In this document: piece after piece, positions 50,040 through 59,651 of the stretch
How positions within the stretch are numbered: position 1 is the stretch's first letter
Layout: every line of letters begins with the position of its first letter
Source of the DNA: Candidatus Amarobacter glycogenicus
Lineage (GTDB): Bacteria > Chloroflexota > Dehalococcoidia > Tepidiformales > Tepidiformaceae
Direction: 5' to 3'
Assembly: GCA_016719395.1 (NCBI GenBank)
Contig: JADJZF010000015.1
Span: 62,001 to 126,000, forward strand
DNA: 64,000 nucleotides
The notes under the pieces: model-generated
Databases searched by the model: none
Told to the model about the DNA's origin: nothing
Seen by the model: the letters and a program-made list of their open reading frames with translations, nothing else
Made by a program: the position numbers and the translations under genes

Positions 50040-52040
50040 ATGGCACCGCAGTCTCCGGCAGGCGAAGCGGCCGCGAACGAGCCCGGTCCGTTCTTCCCCG
50101 GGCGGTACGCGGTCGCCGTTGGCGCCGTTCTGCTGGTCTCGCTGCTTGGCCTCACACTCGATGCGCTCCTCAGGGATCGCGGCGACTTCGACTACGGCCT
50201 GAGCCGCGCCGTCGGCGAGATTGCCTTTCGAGGCGACGAGTCGTTCTTTCGCTTCTTCAGCACTCTGACGGCATCGTTCTGGGCGATAACCCTCTGGTCG
50301 TCTCTGCTCATTGCGATGTTGGCCATGCGCCGCTGGCTGGCGGCAACGGCCTTGCTGGCGTTTCCCGTCGTCGGTGGAGTAAACACCCTCATCCGGTTGC
50401 TGGTGCGGCGGCCCCGTCCGGACTGGAGTGAGCTGCACTTCCGCTGGATGACCCCGGAAGAAATCGCCTACTCCGCCGCCCACAACGACTATGTCAGCTA
50501 TCCCAGCGGACATGTCGTCGGCGCGGTCTTGCTCTACGGGTTTGTGTACGTCCTCGCCAGGCACCTCCGGTTTGCACCGGTCCGCGTGGCCGTCCGTGCG
50601 GCATGCGTGGCGGTCATTGTCCTTTCCGGGATCTCCCGCGTCTGGCTGGGAGGGCACTGGGTCGGCGATGTCCTCGGGGGATACGCCCTGGGCGGGCTCG
50701 CGTTGCTCATCGTGGCGTTGATGTATCGGGCGCTCGAGCCATCGACGCGCGGGGTGCCCTTGATTCGGGCGGCGCCGGTTCCTCATGACGACGCTCGGCC
50801 GCATGCGCACGCGCTCACCAGCACGATCCTCTTCCGCGGTGACGAAGTCTCGAAGATCTACAACCCGGGATTCGTGCCCCAAATCATCTACTGGCTTTCC
50901 TTCCAGGCGCCGTTCGCCTATGCCCATAATCCCACCGCACTTCGCGCGGCCGTGGCACGCCGGAATCTCGCCGGACGGCTTACCGAGTACTGGTTTGGAC
51001 GGAACTGCGTCGCTCAGGCCCTCCGCGCGGAACAGATCAACGGGCGCTGGGCGATCACCGGGCGCTTCACCGAAGGCGAGGAGCCCCGGGACCATCACCG
51101 CGCCCGCCAGTTCCTTTTCGAACTCGCCGACCGCTTCGATGAAACCGGGTTTCCTACCTGGCAGATAGACCCCCGCCAGCCCCGTTCGCTGGGCAATCTG
51201 CTCGAACAGGCAGACGGCTCGTACACCATCATCGACCTGGAGTCCGGGCTGGTTTCACCCCTTGCTTCGCCTCGTGCGTGGGTGCGGGCCATTCGCCGGG
51301 CGATGGTCCCGATGTACGACGATGTGTACTTCGACCTGACGCGCGAATACGTCGCCAGGGAAGCTGCGGCGATGGGTAAGGCCAGGGGCACGCAGTGGGT
51401 CTCCGACCTTGAACAATTGCTGGACGAGGCGGAAGCGCTGGCGGCCGAGTGGCACGGCGCGGAGCCCCGGATCTGGAGCCGGACGCTACGGTTCGTATTC
51501 GATGGCTTCGGCGTTCTCGGAGCTGTCCGCTGGCTCCAGCGGAAGACCTCGATGGGCAGGGACCGCGCCGACGCATGGCTCGGCGCCTGCGTGACAACCT
51601 GGCGGGCCGACGGCCGCATCACCGAGGCGCAAGAGGCCGAATTGCGCGAAACAATCGCGGCGCCCGAGATCCAGGGTGTGCTCCCCCACCTGGGGGTGCA
51701 TCTGATCATCGGCGTTGCACTTCGCTTTCCCCTGGGAAGCATCACGCGTGCGTCCTACACCACCGGAAACCTGCTCCTCGCCTGCCTCAGATTCGCAACC
51801 CGGCGGATCGACCGCGCGACCTGGCGCCGTGCCATCCGGATTCACTCCCCTCTCGTGATCTTCGTCGCCGCGATGCCGGGAATCGGGACCTTTGCCTACC
51901 TCATCTCCGGACCGGTGCGTTCCAACCATCTGCTCGCCCGCGTCGTGTTCGACTCCGCCGGCGAAAAGGTGCCCTTCCGGCTCTACCGCCGCCTTGGGCT
52001 CCGAAGACTCGTGGCGGGACGGGAGGCTGCCGCCGCATGA
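50040..52040 (+). CDS. PAP2 phosphatase fused to a kinase-like C-terminal domain
   Basis: 666 residues. Residues 20-235: membrane-bound PAP2 domain with all three phosphatase motifs, RRPRPDW near 120, YPSGH near 153 and GISRVWLGGHWVGDVLGG near 205. Residues 255-665: a soluble-looking region, TSTILFRGDEVSKIYNP..., with HHRARQFLFELADRF and TIIDLESGLVSP near 395. The latter looks like the HxD/DxD area of lipopolysaccharide-kinase or aminoglycoside-phosphotransferase-like folds, but the catalytic residues are not certain. A role in isoprenoid or lipid phosphate turnover is possible. The stop overlaps the phosphatase gene by four bases. Confidence 0.8.
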   Translation: MAPQSPAGEAAANEPGPFFPGRYAVAVGAVLLVSLLGLTLDALLRDRGDFDYGLSRAVGEIAFRGDESFFRFFSTLTASFWAITLWSSLLIAMLAMRRWLAATALLAFPVVGGVNTLIRLLVRRPRPDWSELHFRWMTPEEIAYSAAHNDYVSYPSGHVVGAVLLYGFVYVLARHLRFAPVRVAVRAACVAVIVLSGISRVWLGGHWVGDVLGGYALGGLALLIVALMYRALEPSTRGVPLIRAAPVPHDDARPHAHALTSTILFRGDEVSKIYNPGFVPQIIYWLSFQAPFAYAHNPTALRAAVARRNLAGRLTEYWFGRNCVAQALRAEQINGRWAITGRFTEGEEPRDHHRARQFLFELADRFDETGFPTWQIDPRQPRSLGNLLEQADGSYTIIDLESGLVSPLASPRAWVRAIRRAMVPMYDDVYFDLTREYVAREAAAMGKARGTQWVSDLEQLLDEAEALAAEWHGAEPRIWSRTLRFVFDGFGVLGAVRWLQRKTSMGRDRADAWLGACVTTWRADGRITEAQEAELRETIAAPEIQGVLPHLGVHLIIGVALRFPLGSITRASYTTGNLLLACLRFATRRIDRATWRRAIRIHSPLVIFVAAMPGIGTFAYLISGPVRSNHLLARVVFDSAGEKVPFRLYRRLGLRRLVAGREAAAA

Positions 52041-53780
52041 ACCCGTTCCTCACCTGGTTCGGCCGGCACGGCCTCGTCCGGCTCTCTGATGAAGCGGTCG
52101 AAGCCTGTCGCCTGGCAGCGCGAGGGCTGGCGCTGTTCGCTCTCGGCGTATTCGCGGTCCTCGTGTTCGAACGTGGGGCACCGCGCAGCGTCGCGGAACA
52201 ATCCTGGGAGACCACTGCGCAGTATGGCGCCCTCGCCCTCGTGGCCCTGGGGTGCCTTGTCGCGTTCAAGTGGGAGGGCATCGGCGGTTGGCTTATCACC
52301 ACCTCGTCTGTCGCCCTCGGGGTCCTCGCGTCGGTCGTATACGAACCGAGGGTCGCACTGTTCGGTTGCCTCGCTTTTTTTCGTGCCTGGCGCCCTCTTC
52401 CTCGTCCACTGGCAGCACCGCCGGCGACGAGTTTTCATGCTCGCTGAGCTCGTCGGCATGGCCGCGCTGCTTGCAGTCGGTGCCGTCGCTTCGGTACGCG
52501 TCTACAACCACTACAACGGACCGACGCATCCCGAATCGGACGTCGCCGCCATCAAGGTTGACCTTGCCGAGTGGGTCTGGGCCGGGGCAGTGAGTGCCAC
52601 AGGTTTTACCGTGAATGCCAGGCTCGCCGATGAAGACGATGGGATTCCCGAGCTGGTTGTGACCTCTGCCGGTGGCGCCGCCGCGGTTGTGGCCCCGGCG
52701 CAGGGCCCATCCGAGGAGACCGGCATCGTCGCCTACCACGTTACCGGCCTCGCCCCGGATACCATGTACAGCTACGCGCTCCGCCTGGGTGACCACGTTG
52801 ACGAGGGTCGGCGGGGTAGCGTGCGCACCTTCCCGAACGGGCCGGGGTCATTCACTATCGCCCTGGCGTCCTGCGCCCGCACTGGTTCCAATGGCCAGGT
52901 CTACGACCGCATCCGTGAAGCCGGGGCTCTGCTGTTCATCGTCCCCGGGGATATCCACTACGAGAACATTTCGACCGGCGACGTCTCGCGCATGCGAACT
53001 GCCCTTCAGCGTGTCCTCACCTCGCCGGCACAGCAGGCGCTCTATCTGCGCACGCCGATCGCCTACGTGTGGGACGACCATGACTTCGGTGGCGACGGGT
53101 CTGATTCGACCTCTCCGTCCCGGGCGGCTGTCCAGTCGGTTTACCGGGAGTTTGTCCCGCACTATGCGTTCGACGGCCGAGAAGCGAGCGGCGCTGTGTA
53201 CCAGGCGTTCTCGATTGGCCGTGTCCGTTTCATCATGACCGATACCAGGTCGGAGCGATCCCCGGTAGGGGCAACGGACGACCCAACGCGCACGATGCTC
53301 GGCCCGGAACAGAAGGCGTGGCTCAAACAGGAATTGCTGAGTGCACGGGACGCATCCGCGCTGACAGTCTGGGTAAACGGAATTCCCTGGATTGCTCCCG
53401 CGGAGGACGGCCGCGACGACTGGGGAGGATATGACGTCGAACGCCGGGAGATCGCGGACTTCATCGTCTCCAACAAGATCACGAACGTCGCGATGCTCAG
53501 TGGCGACGCGCACATGCTCGCCATCGACGATGGATCGAATAACACCTTTGATACCGCCGGGACCGGCCCCGGGTTCCCCGTATTCCACGCCGCGGCGCTC
53601 GACCGGCCGGGCAAGGTGAAGGGCGGGCCTTACAGCGAAGGGACCTACCCCGGCGGCGGCCAGTTTGGCCTGATGACGGTCACCGACGCCGGCAACTCGG
53701 TCCACGTGGAATGGAACGGAAAGAACTATCTCGGCGAAACGCTCGTCCACTACGAGTTCGAGTACCGGACCGGCAAATGA
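52037..53780 (+). CDS. PhoD-like metallophosphatase with N-terminal membrane domain (frame break in T7)
   Basis: ATG overlaps the previous TGA. Residues 1-140 contain several hydrophobic helices (GLALFALGVFAVLVFE; TTSSVALGVLASVVYE). At 52374-52381 a run of seven T breaks the frame; six T give LFGCLAFFVPGALFLVHWQ and an intact protein of about 580 residues. The C-terminal part is PhoD-like: a FnIII-like domain (LAPDTMYSYALRL), then FTIALASCARTG, IVPGDIHYENI, YVWDDHDFGGDGSD and AMLSGDAHMLAIDD, which supply metal ligands. A membrane-tethered phosphodiesterase acting outside the cell is likely. Confidence 0.88.
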
Positions 53781-53820
53781 GCCCGACTGCCGACTGAGTG
53801 CAGCCGCGGTTCCGACTCGC

Positions 53821-53826
53821 TAGTAT
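53821..53826 (+). promoter_or_regulatory. -10 box (TAGTAT) 9 nt before an SD-less ATG
   Basis: TAGTAT, then GGCGCCGCG, then ATG 53836. As with 7447 and 50026, the spacing suggests leaderless transcription. Confidence 0.4.
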
Positions 53827-53835
53827 GGCGCCGCG

Positions 53836-54777
53836 ATGCCGCTCTCAAACGACGACGTCACGCTCGAGGCGATCTCCCCGGCCGCGAACCGCACCCTAAC
53901 CTTCGATCTGCCAGGCCTTTCCGTCGGGCACGCCGAATACGAAGCGGGCCCCACCGGCTGCACGGCATTTCTCTTCGATCATGGATGGACGACTTCCGTC
54001 GACAAGCGCGGCGGGCTCGTCGGCACGGCCGGCGACTATGAATGGATGCACGCTCTGTGTTTTGCCGGAGGTTCGCTCCCCGGCCTGGAGGCTACCACAG
54101 GCGTGGCGCGGGAACTCTGGTCGCGAAGGGAACACTCCACCAACCACATGCCGCTGGTGAACGGAGCGATCATCTACGACTACGGAAAGCGCCAGAACAC
54201 AGTCCATCCGGATCGCGAGCTCGGGCGCGCCGCCGTTCGGGCTGCGGTGCCGGGAGTCATCGCCCTGGGGGCGCGGGGAGCCGGCCGCTCGGCAACGGTC
54301 GGGAAGATGAGGTTCGCACCGGAAGGAGGCGGGCAGGGGGCGGCATTCCGCGAGTTCGGCGGCGTAAGACTGCTGGTCGTTACCGTCGTCAACGCCCTCG
54401 GAGCGGCCATCGGCCGGGATGGTTCCGTCGTTCGTGGGAACTTCGACCCTTCGACTGGCGTGAGGCAGCGCAGCGTCAGCATTCTCGCTCCCGGGCAGAC
54501 GCGGCAGCCGTCGCAAGAACCGAAACCCACGACGAACACCACGCTGACACTGGTGGCGACCGACGCGAAGCTCACCGGCCGGGAACTGGGGCAGTTCGCA
54601 AGGCAAGTGCACACGTCGATGGCACGCGCGATCGACCCCTTCCACACATCCAGCGACGGGGACACGCTGTATGCAGCGACGAGCAACCAGAAGCAGGCGA
54701 CTACGAGCCCAGACATCCTGGGAATGGTCGCCGGCGAGGTGGCCTGGGACGCTGTCCTTTCGTCCTTCGACGACTGA
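53836..54777 (+). CDS. P1 family (DmpA-like) peptidase
   Basis: 313 residues. The family N-terminus (LSVGHAEYEAGPTGCTAFLFDHG) is followed by VDKRGGLVGTAGDYEWMHALCFAGGSLPGLEATTGVARELWSR in the two helices around the active site, PLVNGAIIYDYG and VNALGAAIGRDG. The autoprocessing nucleophile region is TTNTTLTLVATDAKLTG near residue 235, with the family N-(S/T)-T-L pattern. Members are L-aminopeptidase/D-esterases or beta-peptidyl aminopeptidases that cut themselves to become active. Substrate unknown. Confidence 0.9.
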   Translation: MPLSNDDVTLEAISPAANRTLTFDLPGLSVGHAEYEAGPTGCTAFLFDHGWTTSVDKRGGLVGTAGDYEWMHALCFAGGSLPGLEATTGVARELWSRREHSTNHMPLVNGAIIYDYGKRQNTVHPDRELGRAAVRAAVPGVIALGARGAGRSATVGKMRFAPEGGGQGAAFREFGGVRLLVVTVVNALGAAIGRDGSVVRGNFDPSTGVRQRSVSILAPGQTRQPSQEPKPTTNTTLTLVATDAKLTGRELGQFARQVHTSMARAIDPFHTSSDGDTLYAATSNQKQATTSPDILGMVAGEVAWDAVLSSFDD

Positions 54778-54995
54778 CTCTGACAGACCGGTAAGCGAGG
54801 CCTCCGTTTCTCCGCAAGGGAGGCGACGCCTGGCGAGTGCACGTCCACGGAACTCCCGGAGGTGCGGTGTCGCGTGGGCCGAAAACGCCTTGAAGACTGC
54901 CGCGTGCGACGGCCGGAGCCATCTGAATTTGGCTTCGAAAAGGGGCACAAACGGAATTCGCGCGTGGTAAACTCCCGCCGCCAGCGGAGGAGAAC

Positions 54996-56483
54996 GTGCC
55001 GTCGATTTCGGCCCGGAGTGCGAAAGCCGTTTGTCTGGTGGTCCTGGCCGCTGGCTCCATGGCCGCCTGTAGCGGTGGAGATGACGATGGTCCCGAAGCA
55101 ACACCCGAAACCGACGCCATCGCCCTGGTCGTGGCGGCCACAGAAGAGAACCCGCGGGCTCTTCCGAGCGGGGTGACCTACGATCGGCTGCGGTTTGCTA
55201 GCGTTCCGGAATACGGCGCAGGGGCGTCCGAAGACCTGGTCGCCGTGCTTGAAATGGAGTTCCACGGACGGTCCTCCCAGTACCTCGCCGAAGTCACCGT
55301 TCTGCGTACCGAATCGGCCGCTCGCGCTGAGTTGAAACGCCGCGTCGCCCTCGACGATGTCGACGAAACGAAGAGCGCGCCGGGCCACTTCTGCTATTGG
55401 ATGAGAGGGCCGCTCATCCTCCCGTCCGATCTGGATGGCGCGAGTATCTGCTATGGGCGGTCCGGCTCGGTCGTGGTCGCGGTTGAAGCGGCTCCAGCGG
55501 CCGAACGCGACTTGGATCAAGGCCTGGCGCTGTTGCGGTCAGTGGAGCGCCACTTCCAAATCCTTGCCACCGGCGCCACGGATCGGGTTCGGACCCTGCC
55601 GCCAGAGGTATTCGCGGGGCTGCTGGCGGCGGTCCCCGCTCCCGGACTCGACCCCGGCAGGTCGCTCACCTGGTCCGAATTCGGGAGCAGGGACGAGTTC
55701 TCCGATGGACAGAGATGGCTGATCCGCCGTCCCGCGGACGCAGACGAATCGGCCGTCGCTTTCCTCAACATATTTGATTCGGACCAGAGCGCCCAAGCCT
55801 TCCATTGGAGCTACAGTTCGGCGCAGGGCGACGGCCCAGGGGTGGTGACCTGCGCGATACCGACTTCCAACTCGGCCGGGAGGTATTGCATCGAGCGCCT
55901 GGCGGAGACCGTCGTTGTGACTTATAGCGTCGGCGCGGCCCCCTCGGCGCCGGCTGTCGCCGAGGACCTCAGGGTGCGGGCTCGCGCCATCGGCGAGTAC
56001 GTATCGAAGCTCCAGTCGGGTCGTATCCCGACCGCGGCCAGGGCCCCCTCGACACCGGGAGTGACGCAGACGCGGGCGCCGCGCACGCCCACGGTGACGG
56101 TCACGCCCACAGCGACTCCACTGCCGTTCATTCCACGAGTCAACGCGGGCACGTGGACCTTCGACGTCATCGTGAAGAAGAACACCTGCCCTGGAGGGTC
56201 GCCGGCAGTAGGGTCGACGATCCGCCTGCAGTTCGAATTCAGGGATTCGAACGGTGATCAGTACATCTCTGATGGCGAGGCATTCGGGATCGATCAGACC
56301 CTGCCGCAGCGGCAACGGCTCGGGACGATCACGGCGACACTTCCCACGGCTGAGTTCGCTGCCCAGGTGACGAACGGCAATCTCCTCGGATACGCCGGTG
56401 TCTATCTCGGGTTCGTTGCGGCCAACGAAGCGCTTATCAGCTATCGAGAGTACTACGACGACTGCCTGATCGAGGCCGAGTAG
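54996..56483 (+). CDS. Secreted lipoprotein of unknown function
   Basis: 495 residues, GTG after GGAGGAG. Signal peptide with lipobox VLAAGSMAAC, then an acidic spacer SGGDDDGPEATPETD. Two similar blocks follow: residues 55-185 (YDRLRFASVPEYGAGASEDL... CYWMRGP... ICYGRSGSVVVAVEAA) and residues 205-345 (SLTWSEFGSRDEFSDGQRWL... CAIPTSNSAGRYCIERL). After a Pro/Thr-rich hinge (RTPTVTVTPTATPLPF) comes a C-terminal beta domain (AGTWTFDVIVKKNTC). I do not recognise the family. It is probably anchored on the outer face of the membrane. Confidence 0.75.
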   Translation: MPSISARSAKAVCLVVLAAGSMAACSGGDDDGPEATPETDAIALVVAATEENPRALPSGVTYDRLRFASVPEYGAGASEDLVAVLEMEFHGRSSQYLAEVTVLRTESAARAELKRRVALDDVDETKSAPGHFCYWMRGPLILPSDLDGASICYGRSGSVVVAVEAAPAAERDLDQGLALLRSVERHFQILATGATDRVRTLPPEVFAGLLAAVPAPGLDPGRSLTWSEFGSRDEFSDGQRWLIRRPADADESAVAFLNIFDSDQSAQAFHWSYSSAQGDGPGVVTCAIPTSNSAGRYCIERLAETVVVTYSVGAAPSAPAVAEDLRVRARAIGEYVSKLQSGRIPTAARAPSTPGVTQTRAPRTPTVTVTPTATPLPFIPRVNAGTWTFDVIVKKNTCPGGSPAVGSTIRLQFEFRDSNGDQYISDGEAFGIDQTLPQRQRLGTITATLPTAEFAAQVTNGNLLGYAGVYLGFVAANEALISYREYYDDCLIEAE

Positions 56484-56577
56484 CCCCCGGAGAGCCATGG
56501 GCACAGACCGAGCGCGAGTCGCAGGCGCCTTCGCCGTAAGTCCGGGGCCGCCCGTGTTGGCTGCCCGCCGTCCGCGC

Positions 56578-57399
56578 TCAGCGTCCGGTAAAGCGCGGTT
56601 CTCGTTTTTCTGCGAAGGACGCGCCGCCTTCCTTCCGGTCGTCGGACATCCCCGTTGTGCTCAGCGCGATCCCGGAGAATTCGAGCGCCGTCTCGAAGTC
56701 CATATTTTGGGTCCGGTATGCGAGCATCTTGCCGAGTTTCTGCCCGATTGGCGGCCCGGATTCCACCGCCCGGGCCAGTTCCATGGTTCTTGACTCGAGT
56801 TCCTCCGGAGCGACGAGGTAATTGGTCAGTCCTGCGGAGTGTGCCTCCTCGGCCGCCATGAACCTCCCGGTGGTCATCATCTCCATCGCCTTTCGCCAGC
56901 CAATCACGCGCGGGAGTGAATAGAACCCTCCGAGGTCCGCGAAGAGCCCTCGCTTAACATAAGCAACCTGGAACCGGGCTGCCGTCGATGCGACCGCCAT
57001 GTCGCAGTGGGCGACCATGTCGAGACCCGCCCCGACACACACGCCATTCACCGAAGCGATGACCGGGACGTCCAGCCGCTTGAGGGCGATATACGTCTCC
57101 GATTCGTTGCGAAAGAACAGGCGGGCGCCCTCGAGGTCGGTGGCGGATTCGGCCGATGGGTAGAGCAAGTTGCCGGGTCGGCCACCGCTGAAATCAGCCC
57201 CGGCGCAGAACCCTCGTCCCGCCCCGGTGAGCACCACGCAGCGGACCGACCGGTCGGTGCGCGCCGCCTGGAACACCTGCCGCAGCTCATCGAACAGCGT
57301 CATGTTCAGTGCGTTCAGCTTCTCGGGCCGGTTCAGCGTCACCCAGAGGATGCCACCGGAGTCGCCGCGCTTCTCGGTCAGGACGGTTTCGAACACCAT
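56578..57399 (-). CDS. Enoyl-CoA hydratase/isomerase family protein
   Basis: 273 residues. Crotonase fold: ILWVTLNRPEKLNALNMTLFDELRQVF, CVVLTGAGRGFCAGADFSGG (oxyanion hole), VIASVNGVCVGAGLDMVAHCDMAVAS, FQVAYVKRGLFADLGGFYSLPRVIG. At the second active-site position there is Asp (ADLGG) rather than the Glu of plain hydratases, as in isomerase-like members. It would act on an unsaturated acyl-CoA in fatty acid or side-chain breakdown. It lies next to tRNA-Met and away from the other acyl-CoA genes. Confidence 0.92.
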   Translation of the reverse strand: MVFETVLTEKRGDSGGILWVTLNRPEKLNALNMTLFDELRQVFQAARTDRSVRCVVLTGAGRGFCAGADFSGGRPGNLLYPSAESATDLEGARLFFRNESETYIALKRLDVPVIASVNGVCVGAGLDMVAHCDMAVASTAARFQVAYVKRGLFADLGGFYSLPRVIGWRKAMEMMTTGRFMAAEEAHSAGLTNYLVAPEELESRTMELARAVESGPPIGQKLGKMLAYRTQNMDFETALEFSGIALSTTGMSDDRKEGGASFAEKREPRFTGR

Positions 57400-57481
57400 G
57401 CAGCCTCCAGCCGCCGCACGGTGAGCGACGGTGGCCGATTCTAGCGCGAAACCTGGAGCAAAGTGGGAGGAAAAGGGGAGA

Positions 57482-57558
57482 TGGTAGCAGGGGGGAGACT
57501 TGAACTCCCGACCTCACGATTATGAGTCGTGCGCTCTGACCAGCTGAGCTACCCTGCC
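57482..57558 (-). tRNA. tRNA-Met(CAT), CCA encoded
   Basis: Acceptor arms GGCAGGG/CCCTGCT, D-arm TAGCTCAGCTGGTCAGAGC, anticodon stem CACGA/TCGTG with loop CTCATAA (CAT), T-loop GGAGTTCAAGTCTCC. The G-U closing pair rules out an initiator. Ile2 (lysidine-modified) is not excluded. Confidence 0.9.
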
Positions 57559-57599
57559 GCGAACTCTCACTTTACCACTCCCCCGGCTACCGAAAACGG

Positions 57600-58385
57600 C
57601 TACGGGGTTGGCACATCTTCCGGCCGGCGAGGGTCGACGCGCCGCATCGTCCACTGGACTCCGGATTCATTGAAGTCGACGACGGCCGCGAGTCCGGCCT
57701 TCCGGTTCGCGTCGGTCAATGGCATCGGTGCGCCCGAATACACCGCCGTCACACCCGCCGTGGTCACGTCGGCGTGAGGTTCCCAGTGACCGAACGCCAT
57801 GTAGTCCCAGTGTCCCGCTGCCGCCGCCACTTCCGAGTCCTTGATCAACAGCGACCGGTGCATCTCGCCGCCTTCGCGCACGAAATGCCCATGCCCCATC
57901 GCGATGTGCCAGCGGTCATCGACACGTTCCGGCAGCCCGTCGAGCGGCTTAAAATGCCAGTCGGTGTCGAGATACGCCCGCCCCCAGAGGACGAGGTCGA
58001 GTCCTTCCGGCTCCACCAGTTCCCCCTTGTGGCCGCGCACAATCGTCAGGCGCCGGGCGATGGATTCCATGTCGTGTCGCCAGTAGATGCTCCCCGGGTC
58101 CATTGGGTCGTGATTTCCCGGGATCAGGAACGTCTGGCCGCGGAACCTTCGGATCGTCTCCGCGGCGAAGATGACCGTTTCCTCCGGGACGCGGTCGTTG
58201 TCGAAGAAGTCCCCGGCGATGAGCAAGGCGTCGGCGTTCGTCTCGTTGGCCAGGTCAATCACGCGTTCGAAGGTGAGTTCCATCAACTCCCGGCGCGCGT
58301 TCCACTTTGCATCGCCGCTTCCCGCATAGGCTCCGAGATGGACATCCGAGGTGTGGACGATACGAAGCGGTTTCCGCTCAGGCAT
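57600..58385 (-). CDS. Metallophosphoesterase (SbcD/Mre11-like)
   Basis: 261 residues. Calcineurin-like fold with all metal motifs: IVHTSDVHLGAY (D-x-H), LLIAGDFFDNDRV (GD), LIPGNHDPMD (GNHD), MGHGHF, and MAFGHWEPH (GH-x-H). The start of the sequence and RELMELTFERVIDLANETNADALLIAGD are like SbcD DNA-repair exonucleases, but the C-terminal capping domain is short and no sbcC is next to it. Coupled to the DinB gene upstream by an 8-base overlap. Confidence 0.9.
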   Translation of the reverse strand: MPERKPLRIVHTSDVHLGAYAGSGDAKWNARRELMELTFERVIDLANETNADALLIAGDFFDNDRVPEETVIFAAETIRRFRGQTFLIPGNHDPMDPGSIYWRHDMESIARRLTIVRGHKGELVEPEGLDLVLWGRAYLDTDWHFKPLDGLPERVDDRWHIAMGHGHFVREGGEMHRSLLIKDSEVAAAAGHWDYMAFGHWEPHADVTTAGVTAVYSGAPMPLTDANRKAGLAAVVDFNESGVQWTMRRVDPRRPEDVPTP

Positions 58386-58887
58386 GGTGGCCGGCCTTCA
58401 TCGCAAGGACCTGGCGCGTGTGGTCCAGCGCGTGGACTCCGAGGAAGAAGTACCACTCGCGCCAGTTTAGCTGTCCAAAAACCGGATGCTCCCAGGTCGT
58501 CTCGAGGAATCCGGCCGGGTCGGCCGCGCTGACATGCGCCCAGACCGAGTCGGCCGACTCAGTCAGACGCGCCTGGAGCGCCTCGATCTCGCGAGGGAAC
58601 GATGGCAGCGGGTTGTTCGGTCGCTCGCCCGTGAGCGAGGTGTGGAGGACCGCTTCTCCGACCAGCCAGTTCCATTCAGCGAGGTGTTTCAGGGCGTCGA
58701 TGGGCGCCCATTCCTCGCCGGGGCTGGCCGTTGCGACGGCTTCGCGGGTGAACCCTCCGATGGCCTCGCACATGTCGGAATAGCGCGCAGCAACCGAGTC
58801 GCGGATGGCCTCAAGTGGTGTCCCGGCGGTCTCGGTCCGGATCCAATCGCGAATCCGGGCGGCCTGCTCCGGTGTTGGGTCGCTCAC
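58378..58887 (-). CDS. DinB-family four-helix protein
   Basis: 169 residues from a GTG that overlaps the methyltransferase stop (GTGA). A DinB_2-like four-helix bundle: RIRDWIRTETAGTPLEAIRDSV, EEWAPIDALKHLAEWNWLVGEAVLHTSL with the first metal-ligand His (KHLAEW), and FFLGVHALDHTRQVLAMKAGHH, with the HALDHTRQV His pair. These proteins bind a metal and are thiol- or stress-related; exact function is unknown. Confidence 0.85.
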   Translation of the reverse strand: MSDPTPEQAARIRDWIRTETAGTPLEAIRDSVAARYSDMCEAIGGFTREAVATASPGEEWAPIDALKHLAEWNWLVGEAVLHTSLTGERPNNPLPSFPREIEALQARLTESADSVWAHVSAADPAGFLETTWEHPVFGQLNWREWYFFLGVHALDHTRQVLAMKAGHHA

Positions 58888-59564
58888 GACGGCGTCCCGA
58901 CGATGGCGTCGGTCCGTTCGAACACCGAAAGCCCGATGAAGCCCAGGCTCTGCCGGATGTGGCGGATCCGCCTCAGCCCCGGGCATTCCGGCCACGGATG
59001 CCACCGGTGCTCGACGGCGACCACATGGCCGCCCGGCCTGACGACCCGTGCCAGTTCGGCGACTGCCAACGGGCGGACAGCGGGCGGGAGGTGCCCGACA
59101 TAATGCGAGGAGATCGCGGCATCAAACGCGCCTTCGTCGGCCGGCAACGCGAGGCCGTCAGCATGGACGAGGCGGATACGCTGATGTTTCAGCCGGCGGC
59201 GGGCCCGTTCGAGCAGGTACGGGGACAGGTCGACCCCGACAAGGTCGTGGCCGATGCCGCGTTCGGCGACTTTTTGGAGGAGCCGGCCAGGTCCGCAGCC
59301 GACTTCGACCAGGGCGCGCGGGGCCAGGCGGGCCAATTCGCTGACAGTCGCGCGGATGGTGCTGGCCTCCAGCCCCTGGTTGTACACATGCCGGACGAGG
59401 TTCTCGTACCCTGCGGCGCTCCGGCGCGAAAGGTAGCCCTCCGGGAGAAAGTGCCAGCGGTGGAGGTACCAGGACGGGTAGGAGATGCGCGGATCGCTGG
59501 TAGGCATCGCCGTCGCCGCTGCCACGAGGGCTCGTGCCTGGTTGGACGGCATGCGTTTCAACAT
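58884..59564 (-). CDS. SAM-dependent methyltransferase
   Basis: 226 residues from ATG 59564 with a GGGGG just before it. Class I fold: ALVEVGCGPGRLLQKVAERG (motif I), LVGVDLSPYLLERARRRL, HADGLALPADEGAFDAAISSHYVGHLPP and ARVVRPGGHVVAVEHRW. The GLALPADEGAFDAAISS pattern is that of small-molecule methyltransferases of the UbiE/COQ5 type. First gene of a three-gene minus-strand unit with the DinB and phosphoesterase genes. Confidence 0.88.
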   Translation of the reverse strand: MLKRMPSNQARALVAAATAMPTSDPRISYPSWYLHRWHFLPEGYLSRRSAAGYENLVRHVYNQGLEASTIRATVSELARLAPRALVEVGCGPGRLLQKVAERGIGHDLVGVDLSPYLLERARRRLKHQRIRLVHADGLALPADEGAFDAAISSHYVGHLPPAVRPLAVAELARVVRPGGHVVAVEHRWHPWPECPGLRRIRHIRQSLGFIGLSVFERTDAIVGTPS

Positions 59565-59651
59565 CCCCCGGATCGTAGCCACCAGGACCGGGATGTTCCA
59601 CCGTCTCCTGAGCCGTAGACTTCCCTCCATCTGCCCCAAAGAGGAGTACCC

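Noticed and set aside
48846..51098. 750-codon minus-strand open frame
   Set aside because: Antisense of the LLM oxidoreductase and PAP2 genes, which have full domain signatures.
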